Shown: positions 11,136 to 24,134 of the stretch, piece after piece
Position numbering within the stretch: the first letter of the stretch is position 1
Layout: each line of letters starts with the position of its first letter
Assembly (NCBI RefSeq): GCF_020520425.1
Contig: NC_079491.1
Span: 22,497,449 to 22,561,448 of the forward strand
Reading direction: 5' to 3'
DNA length: 64,000 nt
Origin: Spinacia oleracea
Lineage: Eukaryota; Streptophyta; Magnoliopsida; Caryophyllales; Amaranthaceae
Program-made: the position numbers and the translations under genes
Notes under the pieces: generated by a model
The model's input: only the letters and a program-made list of their open reading frames with translations
Told to the model about the DNA's origin: nothing
Database searches by the model: none

Positions 11136-13895
11136 TGTAATCCCCCGTAATTTTATATATTTTGTTTATATATTTTAACGTATATTAATACATTTAAATA
11201 TAATTTACGGATTTCGGAAATGAATGTGTAATTAAAATATAATTATTTTATTTCATTTTGAATAATTTTAATGATTTATGAAATCAAAATGTATTTTTGA
11301 ATTTTACGTTAAAACGAATTCGAATTTCGAAATCACGTTCGATTGAAATTAGCAAGCAACCCTAACCATTTCGGATTCAATAACCTAAACCCTACTCCTA
11401 GCCCAATTGGGTAAAAGCCCAAACCAATAAAAATACTCCCTCCCCTTTTCTAATGCACGTGAACCCAAAGAAACACAAAAAAAAAAAAAAAAAACCCTCC
11501 TCTTGCTCCTTCACTGTTCACGTAACAAGCACCAAACCCTCAACACCCTCCTCCTTGCTGCCGCTGCTCACGCCGCCGGACCCACCAGCACGTCACCGGC
11601 ATCCCGTCGCCACTGGTAACGCTCACCTTCTCTCTTGTCGTTCTCTTTCTCTTGTTCGTTTTCTTGATCTCCTCCTCAACCGGTTCTTGTTCTCGCACAG
11701 CACCACCACCACGCTGAGCGCTCGTGGTTCGGCAATAACCGCCGTCCTCGTCGTCCACCCTTGCACGGTAGATTCCTCCTCCTTATTTCCGTTCTCCCGT
11801 CGTGTTTTCCTTTCTTTCGTTTCCTTTTCATGGCTCTCAAACCATGCCTTGATTGTTTTGCCAGCAACACCACCTCGCCGCACCGCCGCGTGCCGCCCAG
11901 CCTTCCTCGCCGCACCGCCGCGTGCCGCCCAGCCTTCCTCGTCGCCGGCAGTTCTCCCCCTTCCCTTATTCGGTTAAACCCTTAAACCCTAGACTAATTG
12001 AATGTCTTAATTGTATATATTTTTAGCTTAAATTATGATTCTTGAATTTAGATTATAAGTCTCATGGTTTAATTTGCAAATTTCAGATTTTTACACGTGC
12101 GTAATTGAATTATTAATTTTCAGATTCGTATATTATAATTTAAACAATATTATTTTATTTTCAGATTATATAAATGCATTGAAATATTAGTTTTTTGATT
12201 GATTAAAGTATGAAATTCAAGGTTTTTATGATTGTAAATCATGGTAGGTCGAGTATGGATTATTAAATTTGTTGTTTCAATGTACTAGGGACGTAGATTG
12301 ACCATGGTGAAGCTTTTAAATGAATCTATAGTGCGGAAAATTTAAAGTACGATGTTTGCAAAAGTTTTCAACGAATTTCAATAACTAATTCAACAATTAT
12401 GATTCTAGGAAATCAAATGTTTAAGTTTTGATATTGGGGAAAGTTCTAAATATGCTTAGGATGCAATTAGAATGCTTTATTATGGTTGTCAATGATCAGA
12501 AATTGATTGAGATTATTTATTGGTTGTTTTAGGCGGAGAATTCTCTTTAGGCGACTTTTGAAAGTGTTAAAGTGGCCTATCAGTTTGTTTACACAAGGTA
12601 CGTACATACCTGTGTGCTTGGAATGTGTGCTAATTGTTGAAACCATGTGTATTATTGATGAACCTGGTTATGTTAATGTTGTTGATGAACTTAGTCGGGT
12701 TGAAACTGCATGTTTGATACTGTTGGATGAACATATTAAACCTTTATTGCATTTTGAGGATTATAACATGTTAGTATGGAAGATTGATGCAAACATGTTT
12801 GATTGGGAACACTAGATTGTTTAGTATATAATTCAGATCAGTTAATTGTTGTTCCCTTTTTAGCTTTTCACTACTTTATGAGGGCGGAGGACCTCATTTA
12901 GTAAGTTGAAACCTTATACCCATATTCAGGGGTTAATTAGTATTAAAGAAAAGATTGGAGTTAATTGGAATGAGTCTTGTTAGATGCCTTTGTGATCACT
13001 TACTCAATTCCAAGATAAAAACAGTTATAAATAAATGTGAGTTGCATGCCTTATGTGATTGTTGAGTCATAACAGGGTGTCAATTTGTAAATCATGTAAA
13101 GTGAAACTGAGTAGCAATAGCTTTAGACTGTGCACGTCTAAAGTGACGGACAAACAGGAGTTGGGGTTCATGGTGGTAGCCCATGGCCTTTCATTCGGAC
13201 CGGATTGATCACCGCGTCCTATTTTCAGTCAAACGTTCCTCGATATCGCAGGTCACTGAGGTTACGGAGTCGCGCCCGTACCTCGCCTAGCTAGAAAACT
13301 CGGTCCATTGCCTATTTAAATTAAAATAATGTTATTGTTATAAAAAGTCTAGTCCAGTCTAGCTTAGTCTAATTAGGTATGGTCGTTAGATTATCATGCT
13401 TTGTTTGCCCTTAATTATGTTAATAGTATCATGTTAGGATTTTTATTGCTTTAGTATGTAGTACTCAGCTTTGCTGATTACGTGCTTGTTTGTGTGTGTT
13501 GATCATGGCTATGCCTTATTGATCCTGTGATGACCCATTTCTGGTGAGCAGTCTCTAAGGATCAATAAGCATTGCCCATCTACAGGTTTGAAGATGATGC
13601 ATCATTGGGATCGGGATTAGAGAGCTTGTAGTTCTATTTGTTTAATTAAGTGATTCAATTTGTTAACTTGAATTTGAAACTTGTCGTACTATTCGTATTT
13701 CCTTATTTCAGTTAATTGTTTTGGACCTAATATGTAATAGATTAATTATGAACCCAAAAGTTAGTTTTATGTTTTCCGCTGCAAAATTCTGAATAAGCCG
13801 TACGTTTTTACACGGGCGATAATACTTTGATAATTCCCTACAGTTATACTTAAAAAGAGGTTATTTTAGAAAATGGGAATTGTCGGGGTGTTACA
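11136..13895 (+). repeat. Left LTR of the gypsy element
   Basis: 2,760 bp, beginning TGTAATCCCC and ending GGGTGTTACA. It contains a CT-rich, GC-richer stretch (about 11500-11960) within an AT-rich background. Open frames in it recur identically in the right LTR and are not independent genes. Confidence 0.96.
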
Positions 13896-13898
13896 AAG

Positions 13899-13912
13899 TG
13901 GTATTTTTGAGC
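13899..13912 (+). promoter_or_regulatory. Primer-binding site of the gypsy element
   Basis: TGGTATTTTTGAGC begins 4 bases after the left LTR. It resembles the initiator-Met tRNA complement TGGTATCAGAGC used by many plant Ty3/gypsy and Ty1/copia elements, with some divergence. Confidence 0.6.
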
Positions 13913-14131
13913 TAAAGGTTTTTACTGACATTTCGTGTCTACCTTTTATATCTTAGGCGCCTAACCAACTAATTAGTTATGTAAAAGTAATTTCACACTA
14001 GTGAATAAATTTAAAGTTATTAGCTAGAAATGTTTGAATTTATTTTAATATTGACTCTTGAATCGTGCTTTGAAATACGTTTTTATGCGAATAAATGTAT
14101 TTCGATTCTTTTGAAATTTAAATTAATATTT

Positions 14132-14172
<41 letters not shown>

Positions 14173-14493
14173 TACTGCTGCTGCTACAGTACCGTAAAAA
14201 AAAAAAAAAAAAAAAAAATTTATTTAATTATTTATCGTTTAATAATTATTCTTTTAATCAATCTAATTCTTATAAATCATTCTTGTTTATCCTTTTATAC
14301 TTCAATGTTTCATATACTATGATTATTTTGAGAGTTGGGTAGTATAGGAAAAGGCATATAGAATAGAAGCATTGTGCATGCATTATGTCAACATGATTGT
14401 AATTTCTCTACCTGCTAACTGTCGTGTCTTCCCTATGCATTGCGATTGATATATATATTCTTACTTATTGTGTGTTGTGGGATCATACGGTAA

Positions 14494-15090
14494 GTGAGAG
14501 TACTAATTACTAACATAGAAACTATGTTTAATTGTTATAGATCACTAATCATGTCTGGCATACAAGGAAATAGAATAGGGAGCAATTCTAACCCTATTGT
14601 TCTAAGCGATGATGAAAATGAAATGGATTACGAGTCTGACATTAACAGTTACACCAGCCATGAACTTGTTTTGCGTCGAGTTTTAAGAGCAGGAGAACCT
14701 GATAGTGATGATGAAGCCCTTCGTGAATTTGATCGTGCTAGAGGGCAAACTAGAGTCGATATTTATCAAGCTGTTTTGAGACCTGAAAGCGATTCGGAGC
14801 CTGAGTTTGAGCATGAATTTGGGTTTGAGTTCGAACAAGAATTTGAGTTTGAATTCGAACATGAATTGGAGGTTGAACCTGAGTTTGAGTTTGAGCCCGA
14901 ACATGAACCTGAACCTGAGCCTGAGCCTGAGGAAGCTAATCATCAACTTCAAGGTCTACGAAGATCCTCTAGGCCAAGAAAAGAAGCTTATTATTTTGAT
15001 ATGGATGACGATGATGAACTTAAATATGAGTTATTCACCCTAGAAGGTTATAGCGAATCAAAGGACAAGTCTGATGACGTTTCCCTTTAG
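14494..15090 (+). CDS. Acidic glutamate-rich ORF between left LTR and gag
   Basis: A 198-codon open frame; an inner start (MSGIQGN) at about 14551 is also possible. Residues around 40-80 are Asp/Glu rich. Residues about 100-145 form a degenerate run of Glu-Phe and Glu-Pro dipeptides, followed by a short basic stretch (RRSSRPRK) and another acidic tail. I know no standard gag, protease or polymerase domain like it. It lies in the sense orientation of the element, about 400 bp before the gag-pol ORF. It could be an element-specific accessory protein or a chance frame in a repeat-rich leader. Confidence 0.5.
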   Translation: MRVLITNIETMFNCYRSLIMSGIQGNRIGSNSNPIVLSDDENEMDYESDINSYTSHELVLRRVLRAGEPDSDDEALREFDRARGQTRVDIYQAVLRPESDSEPEFEHEFGFEFEQEFEFEFEHELEVEPEFEFEPEHEPEPEPEPEEANHQLQGLRRSSRPRKEAYYFDMDDDDELKYELFTLEGYSESKDKSDDVSL

Positions 15091-15489
15091 CTTTGCTTAC
15101 ATATTTAGTTGTGTGTGAGAAAAATGTTGGACAATCCGCCCAACCATAGTTTATGTTATATCGTAGAACCTTTTTACGTCATTTTGAGAACAGGTGTGTG
15201 TTAATATTTAGGATTGTTATTGACATTCTTCTGAGGAATAAAAGCTAGATTATTGACTATCTAAAAGATCAGAGTTTTACGGGCACGCAAATGGAATGTT
15301 TTCTTCTTTTATTCTAACTTATTATTCGTGATGATTGAAGTTATTCCTTGTCTCTCAGTTGAATGTTTTGCATGATTGTTCATTTCGTGTGCATTTTGAA
15401 TGTTAATGTGATATTGCATTGCTAGAGGATAATGTAAGTAAAGTTTCGAACTTGAACTAGAGCATATTAATTTCAGGTCGCGCTCTAGG

Positions 15490-18400
15490 ATGGCCAATAA
15501 TAGTGACCTAGCTGCTGCTATTCGCCTCTTGGCGGAAAAACTAACCCAGGAAAGAACTGAGCGTCCCGATTCTGCAGGGGACATGTTTGAAAGGCTTGCG
15601 AAAGTTAAGCCACCATACTTTAAGGGGCAGGCAGACCCCACCTTCCTTGAAAACTGGATCAGGGAATTTGAGAAACTATTTGGGGCGGTAAACTGTCCTG
15701 AGCATATGAAAGTAGGCCAAGCTGTCCTCTACCTGAAAGATGAGGCCGACCTTTGGTGGAGGGAAAATGGCACTAGACTAAGCGCTGCTGAGGGATTCAA
15801 TTGGGATTCTTTTATTGTTGCCTTGAGGGGGAAGTTCTATCCTCCTTTTATGAGGAAGCAGAAAGCCCAGGAATTTATCAACCTTAGGATGGGGAATATG
15901 ACCATCGCTGAATACTACAGTAAGTTTATAGCTTTGTCGAGGTTTGCACCTGAGGTGGTAGCTACTGAGGAACTAAAGGCTCAGAGGTTTGAACAGGGGT
16001 TAACCGATGAAATCCAACTGGGATTAGGCGGGGAAACCTTTACGTCCTTAGACATTGTGTATGGGAGAGCTGCCCATATTTATGGCCTGCAGACCAGGAG
16101 GGACAAAAAGAACATTGTTGTTGGGGATAAAAGGAAAGAGTTTAATGCTGGGGGAAGTCAGGGGAACTTCAAAAGGAATAGAAATGGAAATGGGGATGGT
16201 AATGGTAATGGCAACTTTCAGGGAAGGAATAACCAGGGGAATAACTACACCAACAAAAACCAGCCTAACAGAGTGCATCACTGTAAGATGTGCAACAACA
16301 ATCACCCTGGGAAGGACTGTAAAGGGGAATTGGTGACTTGCAACTACTGTCGTAAGAAGGGGCATAGAGAGTATGAGTGCTTTACAAAGCAGAAGAGAGA
16401 GCAGAATGGTAGTGGGAGTAGTAACCAAGGGAAACCAGGGTTTAACCATTCGGGGAACCAAGGTTCGAAGCCTGCTGGGGCACCAAACAACCAGGGAAAC
16501 CAAAACAAACCTGCCAATGGAAACAACAATAACATCAAGGCTCCCGGAAAGCTGTTCGTAATGAGTAGAAATGAAGCTGAACGTTCTGCAGACGTAGTTT
16601 CGGGTACTTTCTCTATCAACTCCTTACCTGTTAAAACATTGTTTGATTCAGGGGCAACATATTCTTTTATTTCGACCTCTATTGTTAAAAATTTGAAGTT
16701 AGTAGATTTTGAGGCAATTGATTCACCTGTTAGTATGCCTAATGGTGCAACAATAAGGTGTACGAAATTATTTAAGAACTTGCCTTTGAAAATAAAAGAT
16801 TGCACTTTTCCATCTAATTTGATAGAATTTAGTTTGGGGGACCTAGATGTGATTCTGGGGATGGATTGGCTAAGCTTATACAAGGCCAGGATAGACTGCG
16901 AGATTCAGAAAGTAAGCCTAAAGAACCCTACTGGGAAATCAATATCATATAGACGTTTTGGGAAGTCTGGGAACTTTGGGGTGATCTCCGCATTACAAGT
17001 GAGGAAACTGGTCAATAAAGGGTGTGAACTATTTTTCTGTAGTGTCCAAGATGTGAGTAAGAAAGTTGGGGTAGAGATAGGGGATGTCCCAATCGTAAGA
17101 GAATTTGTAGATGTATTTCCGGATGAGATTCCGGGTATGCCACCGGCTAGAACCCTTGAATTTACCATAGAGTTAAATCCCGGAACTGCACCTATATCCA
17201 AAGCACCTTATAGGATGGCACCCCCAGAAATGAGTGAGTTAAAAATACAATTGCAGGACTTGTTCGACAAGGGGTACATTAGGCCTAGTGCATCACCGTG
17301 GGGAGCTCCGGTATTGTTTGTCAAAAAGAAAGATGGGAGTATGCGGCTATGTATTGATTATAGGGAGTTGAACAACGTAACAATCAAAAACAAATATCCT
17401 TTGCCTAGGATAGATGACCTGTTTGACCAGTTGAACGGGGCAAGTGTATTCTCAAAGATTGATTTGCGTTCGGGATATCACCAATTGAGGGTAGCTGAAA
17501 AAGACATTCCTAAGACTGCATTTAGGACTCGTTATGGCCATTATGAGTTTACAGTAATGCCTTTTGGGTTAACCAATGCACCCGCCATCTTTATGGACCT
17601 GATGAATAGGATTTTCCATGAGTTCCTAGATAAGTTTGTGGTGGTATTCATTGATGATATTCTGATCTATTCGAGGAATGAAAAGGAACATGACGAACAT
17701 TTGAGGGTTATCTTGGAGACGCTTAGGAAGAACCAGTTGTATGCAAAGTTCTCTAAGTGCGAGTTCCGTCTGGAAAAGGTAGCATTTTTGGGGCATTATG
17801 TGTCAAAGGAAGGAGTCTCTGTGGATCCTGCCAAGATTCAAGCTGTGAGTGAGTGGCCTACCCCGAAGAATGTGTCTGATATTCGGAGTTTCTTAGGTCT
17901 AGCTGGGTATTATAGGAGATTTGTGAGAGATTTCTCAAAGATAGCAAGACCCATAACCAACTTGATGAAGAAAGAATCAAAATTTGAGTGGAGCGAAAAA
18001 TGTGAGGAAGCCTTCCAAATTCTCAAAGAGCGTTTAACCTCAGCACCTGTTTTAACCTTGCCTGATGGGAATGAAGGGTTTGAGGTGTATAGTGATGCGT
18101 CGAAGAATGGGTTGGGGTGTGTATTACAGCAAAATGGGAAGGTGATTGCGTATGCGTCGCGTCAATTAAAACCATATGAGGCTAATTACCCTACCCACGA
18201 TCTAGAGCTAGCTGCGATTGTTTTCGCTTTGAAAATTTGGAGACATTACCTCTATGGGGCAACATGTAAGATCTTCACAGACCACAAAAGCCTAAAATAC
18301 ATTTTCACCCAGAAAGATCTCAACATGAGACAAAGAAGATGGTTAGAGTTGATCAAAGACTATGATTTGAACATCCAGTACCATGAGGGGAAAGCAAACG

Positions 18401-20019
18401 TAGTTGCCGATGCATTGAGTAGAAAATCTAGCCATAGTATGAATGTCTTGGTAGTGCCTGAAGAGTTGTGTCGAGACATGCAGAGACTTAGCCTGGAAAT
18501 AGTAAACCCTGGGGAAACCAAAGCAAAACTGAGCGCATTATCATTGGGGTTGTCTATATTCGAGGAGATTAGAGAAAGTCAAGCCGGGGATGAGTGCCTA
18601 GAGAGAATCAAAGAAAAGATGGGTCAAGGGAAAGAAGTAGATTTCAAGTTTCATGAGGATGGTAGTTTGAGGTTCAAAGGGAGATGGTGTGTACCACAGA
18701 AGTGTGAAGAACTCAAGAGACGTCTTATGGATGAGGGGCATAATACTCCATATTCTGTGCACCCTGGGGGTGACAAATTGTACAAAGACCTGAAACAAAT
18801 CTATTGGTGGCCTAATATGAAACGGGAAGTTGCTGAGTTTGTGTCTAGATGCCTAACCTGTCAGAAAGTAAAAATAGACCACAAAAGACCCATGGGGAAA
18901 GTTCAACCTTTAGAAGTGCCTGGATGGAAGTGGGATTCCATTTCTATGGATTTTGTTACTGCCTTGCCTAGATCAAAGAACGGAAATGATACCATTTGGG
19001 TGATTGTGGATCGTCTAACAAAATCAGCCGTGTTTATTCCGATTAAAGAGACTTGGAAAAAGAAACAGCTTGCAAGGACATACATTAAGCATGTAGTGAG
19101 GTTGCATGGGGTCCCAACCGATATTATCTCAGACCGTGATTCAAGATTCCTCTCGAAATTTTGGCAAAAGGTCCAGTTGAACCTTGGGACAACTTTGAAA
19201 ATGAGCACTGCTTTCCACCCTGCAACCGATGGTCAGACTGAGAGAACAAACCAGACTATGGAAGATATGTTGAGGGCTTGTGCGATTGACTTTAAGGGTA
19301 GTTGGGAAGACCATCTAGACTTGATCGAATTCTCATACAACAATAGCTACCATGCAAGCATTAAGATGGCACCTTTTGAGGCACTATATGGGAGAAAATG
19401 TAGAAGTCCCACCTGCTGGAATGATTTCAGTGAAAATATAATCTTGGGAACGGAATTCATTGAGGAGACTGTCAAGAATGTAAAAATGATTCAGGCTAGA
19501 ATTCAAGCTGCCCAGGATAGGCAAAAGAGTTATGCTGATCTGAAAAGAAGAGATGATGAATTTGCAGTAGGTGATAAAGTGTTCTTGAAAGTATCACCAA
19601 CCAAGGGTGTGATGAGATTCGGGAAAAAGGGGAAGCTAAGTGCCAAGTATGTAGGCCCATATGAGATTCTGCAACGAATAGGGAAAGTAGCTTACAAGTT
19701 AGCCTTGCCAATGGAGTTCGAAAAGATGCACGACGTGTTTCACATTTCCCAACTAAAGCGCTATATCCCTGATGAGCGTCATATCTTAGAGCCTGAGAGA
19801 ATCCAGATCGATAGTAGCCTCACATACGAAGAAAGGCCTGTGAAAATCCTTGATAGAAAAGTGCGTAGTACACGCAATAAGGACGTCAGCATAGTGAAAG
19901 TGCTTTGGTCAAACCACGAGTACGAAGAGGCAACGTGGGAAGCCGAAGCTGAAATGAAGATCAAGTATCCAGAGTTATTTCCTGAGGTGAGTTACGAGGG
20001 CGTAACTCGTTTTCTTTAA
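15490..20019 (+). CDS. Gag-pol polyprotein of the gypsy chromovirus
   Basis: A single uninterrupted 1,509-residue frame. In order: retrotransposon gag (about 30-200), a Gly/Asn-rich linker, CCHC knuckle [14 protein letters not shown] (about 280), aspartic protease [12 protein letters not shown] (about 385), reverse transcriptase with [13 protein letters not shown] and FIDDILIYS (about 560-730), RNase H starting [13 protein letters not shown] (about 850), integrase zinc region and core (about 1080-1300), and a C-terminal chromodomain-like segment with ATWEAEAEM (about 1450-1495). Gag and pol share one frame, as is common in chromoviruses. The chromodomain would direct integration through chromatin marks. 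Confidence 0.97.
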   Translation: MANNSDLAAAIRLLAEKLTQERTERPDSAGDMFERLAKVKPPYFKGQADPTFLENWIREFEKLFGAVNCPEHMKVGQAVLYLKDEADLWWRENGTRLSAAEGFNWDSFIVALRGKFYPPFMRKQKAQEFINLRMGNMTIAEYYSKFIALSRFAPEVVATEELKAQRFEQGLTDEIQLGLGGETFTSLDIVYGRAAHIYGLQTRRDKKNIVVGDKRKEFNAGGSQGNFKRNRNGNGDGNGNGNFQGRNNQGNNYTNKNQPNRVHHCKMCNNNHPGKDCKGELVTCNYCRKKGHREYECFTKQKREQNGSGSSNQGKPGFNHSGNQGSKPAGAPNNQGNQNKPANGNNNNIKAPGKLFVMSRNEAERSADVVSGTFSINSLPVKTLFDSGATYSFISTSIVKNLKLVDFEAIDSPVSMPNGATIRCTKLFKNLPLKIKDCTFPSNLIEFSLGDLDVILGMDWLSLYKARIDCEIQKVSLKNPTGKSISYRRFGKSGNFGVISALQVRKLVNKGCELFFCSVQDVSKKVGVEIGDVPIVREFVDVFPDEIPGMPPARTLEFTIELNPGTAPISKAPYRMAPPEMSELKIQLQDLFDKGYIRPSASPWGAPVLFVKKKDGSMRLCIDYRELNNVTIKNKYPLPRIDDLFDQLNGASVFSKIDLRSGYHQLRVAEKDIPKTAFRTRYGHYEFTVMPFGLTNAPAIFMDLMNRIFHEFLDKFVVVFIDDILIYSRNEKEHDEHLRVILETLRKNQLYAKFSKCEFRLEKVAFLGHYVSKEGVSVDPAKIQAVSEWPTPKNVSDIRSFLGLAGYYRRFVRDFSKIARPITNLMKKESKFEWSEKCEEAFQILKERLTSAPVLTLPDGNEGFEVYSDASKNGLGCVLQQNGKVIAYASRQLKPYEANYPTHDLELAAIVFALKIWRHYLYGATCKIFTDHKSLKYIFTQKDLNMRQRRWLELIKDYDLNIQYHEGKANVVADALSRKSSHSMNVLVVPEELCRDMQRLSLEIVNPGETKAKLSALSLGLSIFEEIRESQAGDECLERIKEKMGQGKEVDFKFHEDGSLRFKGRWCVPQKCEELKRRLMDEGHNTPYSVHPGGDKLYKDLKQIYWWPNMKREVAEFVSRCLTCQKVKIDHKRPMGKVQPLEVPGWKWDSISMDFVTALPRSKNGNDTIWVIVDRLTKSAVFIPIKETWKKKQLARTYIKHVVRLHGVPTDIISDRDSRFLSKFWQKVQLNLGTTLKMSTAFHPATDGQTERTNQTMEDMLRACAIDFKGSWEDHLDLIEFSYNNSYHASIKMAPFEALYGRKCRSPTCWNDFSENIILGTEFIEETVKNVKMIQARIQAAQDRQKSYADLKRRDDEFAVGDKVFLKVSPTKGVMRFGKKGKLSAKYVGPYEILQRIGKVAYKLALPMEFEKMHDVFHISQLKRYIPDERHILEPERIQIDSSLTYEERPVKILDRKVRSTRNKDVSIVKVLWSNHEYEEATWEAEAEMKIKYPELFPEVSYEGVTRFL

Positions 20020-20289
20020 GGGGGGTAGAATGCGATAGAAATTCGCGCTTTTTACCTATTTTTATGGTATTTTTATGCATTTTATGCTTATTTTTAGCCA
20101 CTTCTACATGTTGATGCAAGTAAATAGATTCTCCGCATAAGAAAATGTGTTCTTGAATATTGCAAGTAACTCTTTGTTGGCAAAAGAGTGAACAAGAGTG
20201 GCACAAAGTGCTTCTACAATAAGAATAAGTTGAAAAGTTTGGAAAGATATGTGAATTTTCGTGTCAAGTTTCGGGACGAAACTTCTTTT

Positions 20290-20300
20290 AAGAGGGGTAG
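20290..20300 (+). promoter_or_regulatory. Polypurine tract of the gypsy element
   Basis: AAGAGGGGTAG lies immediately before the right LTR (starts 20303), where plus-strand priming takes place in LTR elements. Confidence 0.75.
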
Positions 20301-20302
20301 AT

Positions 20303-23061
20303 TGTAATCCCCCGTAATTTTATATATTTTGTTTATATATTTTAACGTATATTAATACATTTAAATATAATTTACGGATTTCGGAAATGAATGTGTAATT
20401 AAAATATAATTATTTTATTTCATTTTGAATAATTTTAATGATTTATGAAATCAAAATGTATTTTTGAATTTTACGTTAAAACGAATTCGAATTTCGAAAT
20501 CACGTTCGATTGAAATTAGCAAGCAACCCTAACCATTTCGGATTCAATAACCTAAACCCTACTCCTAGCCCAATTGGGTAAAAGCCCAAACCAATAAAAA
20601 TACTCCCTCCCCTTTTCTAATGCACGTGAACCCAAAGAAACACAAAAAAAAAAAAAAAAACCCTCCTCTTGCTCCTTCACTGTTCACGTAACAAGCACCA
20701 AACCCTCAACACCCTCCTCCTTGCTGCCGCTGCTCACGCCGCCGGACCCACCAGCACGTCACCGGCATCCCGTCGCCACTGGTAACGCTCACCTTCTCTC
20801 TTGTCGTTCTCTTTCTCTTGTTCGTTTTCTTGATCTCCTCCTCAACCGGTTCTTGTTCTCGCACAGCACCACCACCACGCTGAGCGCTCGTGGTTCGGCA
20901 ATAACCGCCGTCCTCGTCGTCCACCCTTGCACGGTAGATTCCTCCTCCTTATTTCCGTTCTCCCGTCGTGTTTTCCTTTCTTTCGTTTCCTTTTCATGGC
21001 TCTCAAACCATGCCTTGATTGTTTTGCCAGCAACACCACCTCGCCGCACCGCCGCGTGCCGCCCAGCCTTCCTCGCCGCACCGCCGCGTGCCGCCCAGCC
21101 TTCCTCGTCGCCGGCAGTTCTCCCCCTTCCCTTATTCGGTTAAACCCTTAAACCCTAGACTAATTGAATGTCTTAATTGTATATATTTTTAGCTTAAATT
21201 ATGATTCTTGAATTTAGATTATAAGTCTCATGGTTTAATTTGCAAATTTCAGATTTTTACACGTGCGTAATTGAATTATTAATTTTCAGATTCGTATATT
21301 ATAATTTAAACAATATTATTTTATTTTCAGATTATATAAATGCATTGAAATATTAGTTTTTTGATTGATTAAAGTATGAAATTCAAGGTTTTTATGATTG
21401 TAAATCATGGTAGGTCGAGTATGGATTATTAAATTTGTTGTTTCAATGTACTAGGGACGTAGATTGACCATGGTGAAGCTTTTAAATGAATCTATAGTGC
21501 GGAAAATTTAAAGTACGATGTTTGCAAAAGTTTTCAACGAATTTCAATAACTAATTCAACAATTATGATTCTAGGAAATCAAATGTTTAAGTTTTGATAT
21601 TGGGGAAAGTTCTAAATATGCTTAGGATGCAATTAGAATGCTTTATTATGGTTGTCAATGATCAGAAATTGATTGAGATTATTTATTGGTTGTTTTAGGC
21701 GGAGAATTCTCTTTAGGCGACTTTTGAAAGTGTTAAAGTGGCCTATCAGTTTGTTTACACAAGGTACGTACATACCTGTGTGCTTGGAATGTGTGCTAAT
21801 TGTTGAAACCATGTGTATTATTGATGAACCTGGTTATGTTAATGTTGTTGATGAACTTAGTCGGGTTGAAACTGCATGTTTGATACTGTTGGATGAACAT
21901 ATTAAACCTTTATTGCATTTTGAGGATTATAACATGTTAGTATGGAAGATTGATGCAAACATGTTTGATTGGGAACACTAGATTGTTTAGTATATAATTC
22001 AGATCAGTTAATTGTTGTTCCCTTTTTAGCTTTTCACTACTTTATGAGGGCGGAGGACCTCATTTAGTAAGTTGAAACCTTATACCCATATTCAGGGGTT
22101 AATTAGTATTAAAGAAAAGATTGGAGTTAATTGGAATGAGTCTTGTTAGATGCCTTTGTGATCACTTACTCAATTCCAAGATAAAAACAGTTATAAATAA
22201 ATGTGAGTTGCATGCCTTATGTGATTGTTGAGTCATAACAGGGTGTCAATTTGTAAATCATGTAAAGTGAAACTGAGTAGCAATAGCTTTAGACTGTGCA
22301 CGTCTAAAGTGACGGACAAACAGGAGTTGGGGTTCATGGTGGTAGCCCATGGCCTTTCATTCGGACCGGATTGATCACCGCGTCCTATTTTCAGTCAAAC
22401 GTTCCTCGATATCGCAGGTCACTGAGGTTACGGAGTCGCGCCCGTACCTCGCCTAGCTAGAAAACTCGGTCCATTGCCTATTTAAATTAAAATAATGTTA
22501 TTGTTATAAAAAGTCTAGTCCAGTCTAGCTTAGTCTAATTAGGTATGGTCGTTAGATTATCATGCTTTGTTTGCCCTTAATTATGTTAATAGTATCATGT
22601 TAGGATTTTTATTGCTTTAGTATGTAGTACTCAGCTTTGCTGATTACGTGCTTGTTTGTGTGTGTTGATCATGGCTATGCCTTATTGATCCTGTGATGAC
22701 CCATTTCTGGTGAGCAGTCTCTAAGGATCAATAAGCATTGCCCATCTACAGGTTTGAAGATGATGCATCATTGGGATCGGGATTAGAGAGCTTGTAGTTC
22801 TATTTGTTTAATTAAGTGATTCAATTTGTTAACTTGAATTTGAAACTTGTCGTACTATTCGTATTTCCTTATTTCAGTTAATTGTTTTGGACCTAATATG
22901 TAATAGATTAATTATGAACCCAAAAGTTAGTTTTATGTTTTCCGCTGCAAAATTCTGAATAAGCCGTACGTTTTTACACGGGCGATAATACTTTGATAAT
23001 TCCCTACAGTTATACTTAAAAAGAGGTTATTTTAGAAAATGGGAATTGTCGGGGTGTTACA
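20303..23061 (+). repeat. Right LTR of the gypsy element
   Basis: 2,759 bp. By eye it matches the left LTR except for one A in a run near 20660. The right boundary GTGTTACA is followed by the TTTAC duplication. Confidence 0.96.
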
Positions 23062-23066
23062 TTTAC

Positions 23067-23344
23067 TCCAAACAAGGCTCTAGTATTCCAGGATTTAAAA
23101 GCTATCCTAAAGTGGCAGGTGGCCGGAATGTCGCACCCACAAAGCAGCAGCCAATAAGCTGATAAAAAGTGGGGCTCAGAAGATAGCAGACTTACAGTTA
23201 AAAATAATCTTTAATTGCTGAGATTTGACGAGTTCAGTTGGTAATGGGCACGATGTTCTGCATCACACTACTTATTTCTTTCAAGTTTATATATGATGTT
23301 TGTGTGGCTCGTATGCTAAAGTTTCTTAGAGGAAGGTTTTGAGA
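23067..23344. other. CACTA interior, unrecognised gene-like fragment
   Basis: Continues the segment interrupted by the gypsy insertion. Reading across the insertion site, an open stretch runs to SIPGFKSYPKVAGGRN and then stops at about 23160. It is not a known transposase part. It may be captured host sequence, but I cannot name a source. Confidence 0.3.
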
Positions 23345-23352
23345 GGTACAAG

Positions 23353-24126
23353 TAGGGGTGCAAATGAGCTAGGACGTTCGCGAACAACTCGCGAACAAGC
23401 TCGGTCAAAGCTCGGTCAAAGCTCGTTCATTAAGCAATTGAACGAGCTCGAGCAAATATTTAAGGCTCGTTTGTTAAACGAGCTTTACTCGAACAACATC
23501 CCGTTCGGCTCGTTATTGTTCACGAACAGCCAGTTTATATCTCTTTTGTAACTCGTTAGTAGCCCGTTTATAACTCCGTTATAGCTTGTAAAATATTTTA
23601 ATAGAATAATACAAATTTAAATATAGAATATGTATTATTTTGTATAATGGTAAAGTCTAAATTTAATATGGTAAAAGGTAAACAAATTTTAGGAATTATA
23701 TATCTAGAAACTCAATAGTCAATGCATATTTGCTTGAATTTTGTCAATTATACATTCATATTTCCTGCTTCCTCTATTAGTCTTCTCAATCACGACAATC
23801 AACAAGAATTTTGCTGGACTTCCAAATTAGCTACTTCTTCATATTTCGTCAATCTTTATGGCCACTATAAGTACCCTTGAATTGAATAGGTTTTCGATCA
23901 TTTACTAAAACCCGTTTAAAGCTCGTTAAGATTTGAGCTCGAGCTCGAAATACAAACGAGCAAGCTCAAGCCGAGCCCGAGAAAGTATTTTATTAAACGA
24001 TCCTGGCTCGAACAAAAAAAAAATAAAGCTCGTTCAAGCTCGAGCCTGCTCGAATACCAATGTTCCTTAACAAGCTTAGCTCGATAAGGTTATTACTCGA
24101 CTCGGCTCGGCTCATTTGCAGCCCTA
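23353..24126. mobile_element. hAT-type miniature element
   Basis: The ends are TAGGGGTGCAAATGAG and, read from the right, TAGGGCTGCAAATGAG. The 8-bp duplication GGTACAAG matches on both sides (23345-23352 and 24127-24134), as expected for hAT. The subterminal regions are packed with AGCTCG and GAGCTCG motifs in both directions. At 774 bp it has no coding capacity. It lies within the CACTA element. Confidence 0.85.
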
Positions 24127-24134
24127 GGTACAAG

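Larger units (their letters stand above)
11136..23061 (+). mobile_element. Ty3/gypsy chromovirus, long-LTR (Tekay/Del-like), looks whole
   Basis: It is flanked by TTTAC on both sides (11131-11135 and 23062-23066) and bounded by TGTAATCCCCC and GGGGTGTTACA. It has two LTRs of about 2.76 kb, a primer-binding site, an acidic ORF, one long gag-pol ORF and a polypurine tract before the right LTR. By eye the LTRs differ only by one base in an A-run, so the insertion is very young. The long LTRs and a chromodomain-like C-terminus favour the Tekay/Del lineage. It lies inside the CACTA element, upstream of the TNP2-like gene. Confidence 0.95.

Noticed and set aside
11453-12815. Open frames of 72-174 codons in the left gypsy LTR, recurring at 20706-21981
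   Set aside because: They are repeated in both LTRs, lack known domains and lie in the CT-rich leader; they are better read as LTR sequence than as genes.
14683-14952. 89-codon antisense frame
   Set aside because: Shadow of the acidic repeat ORF on the other strand.
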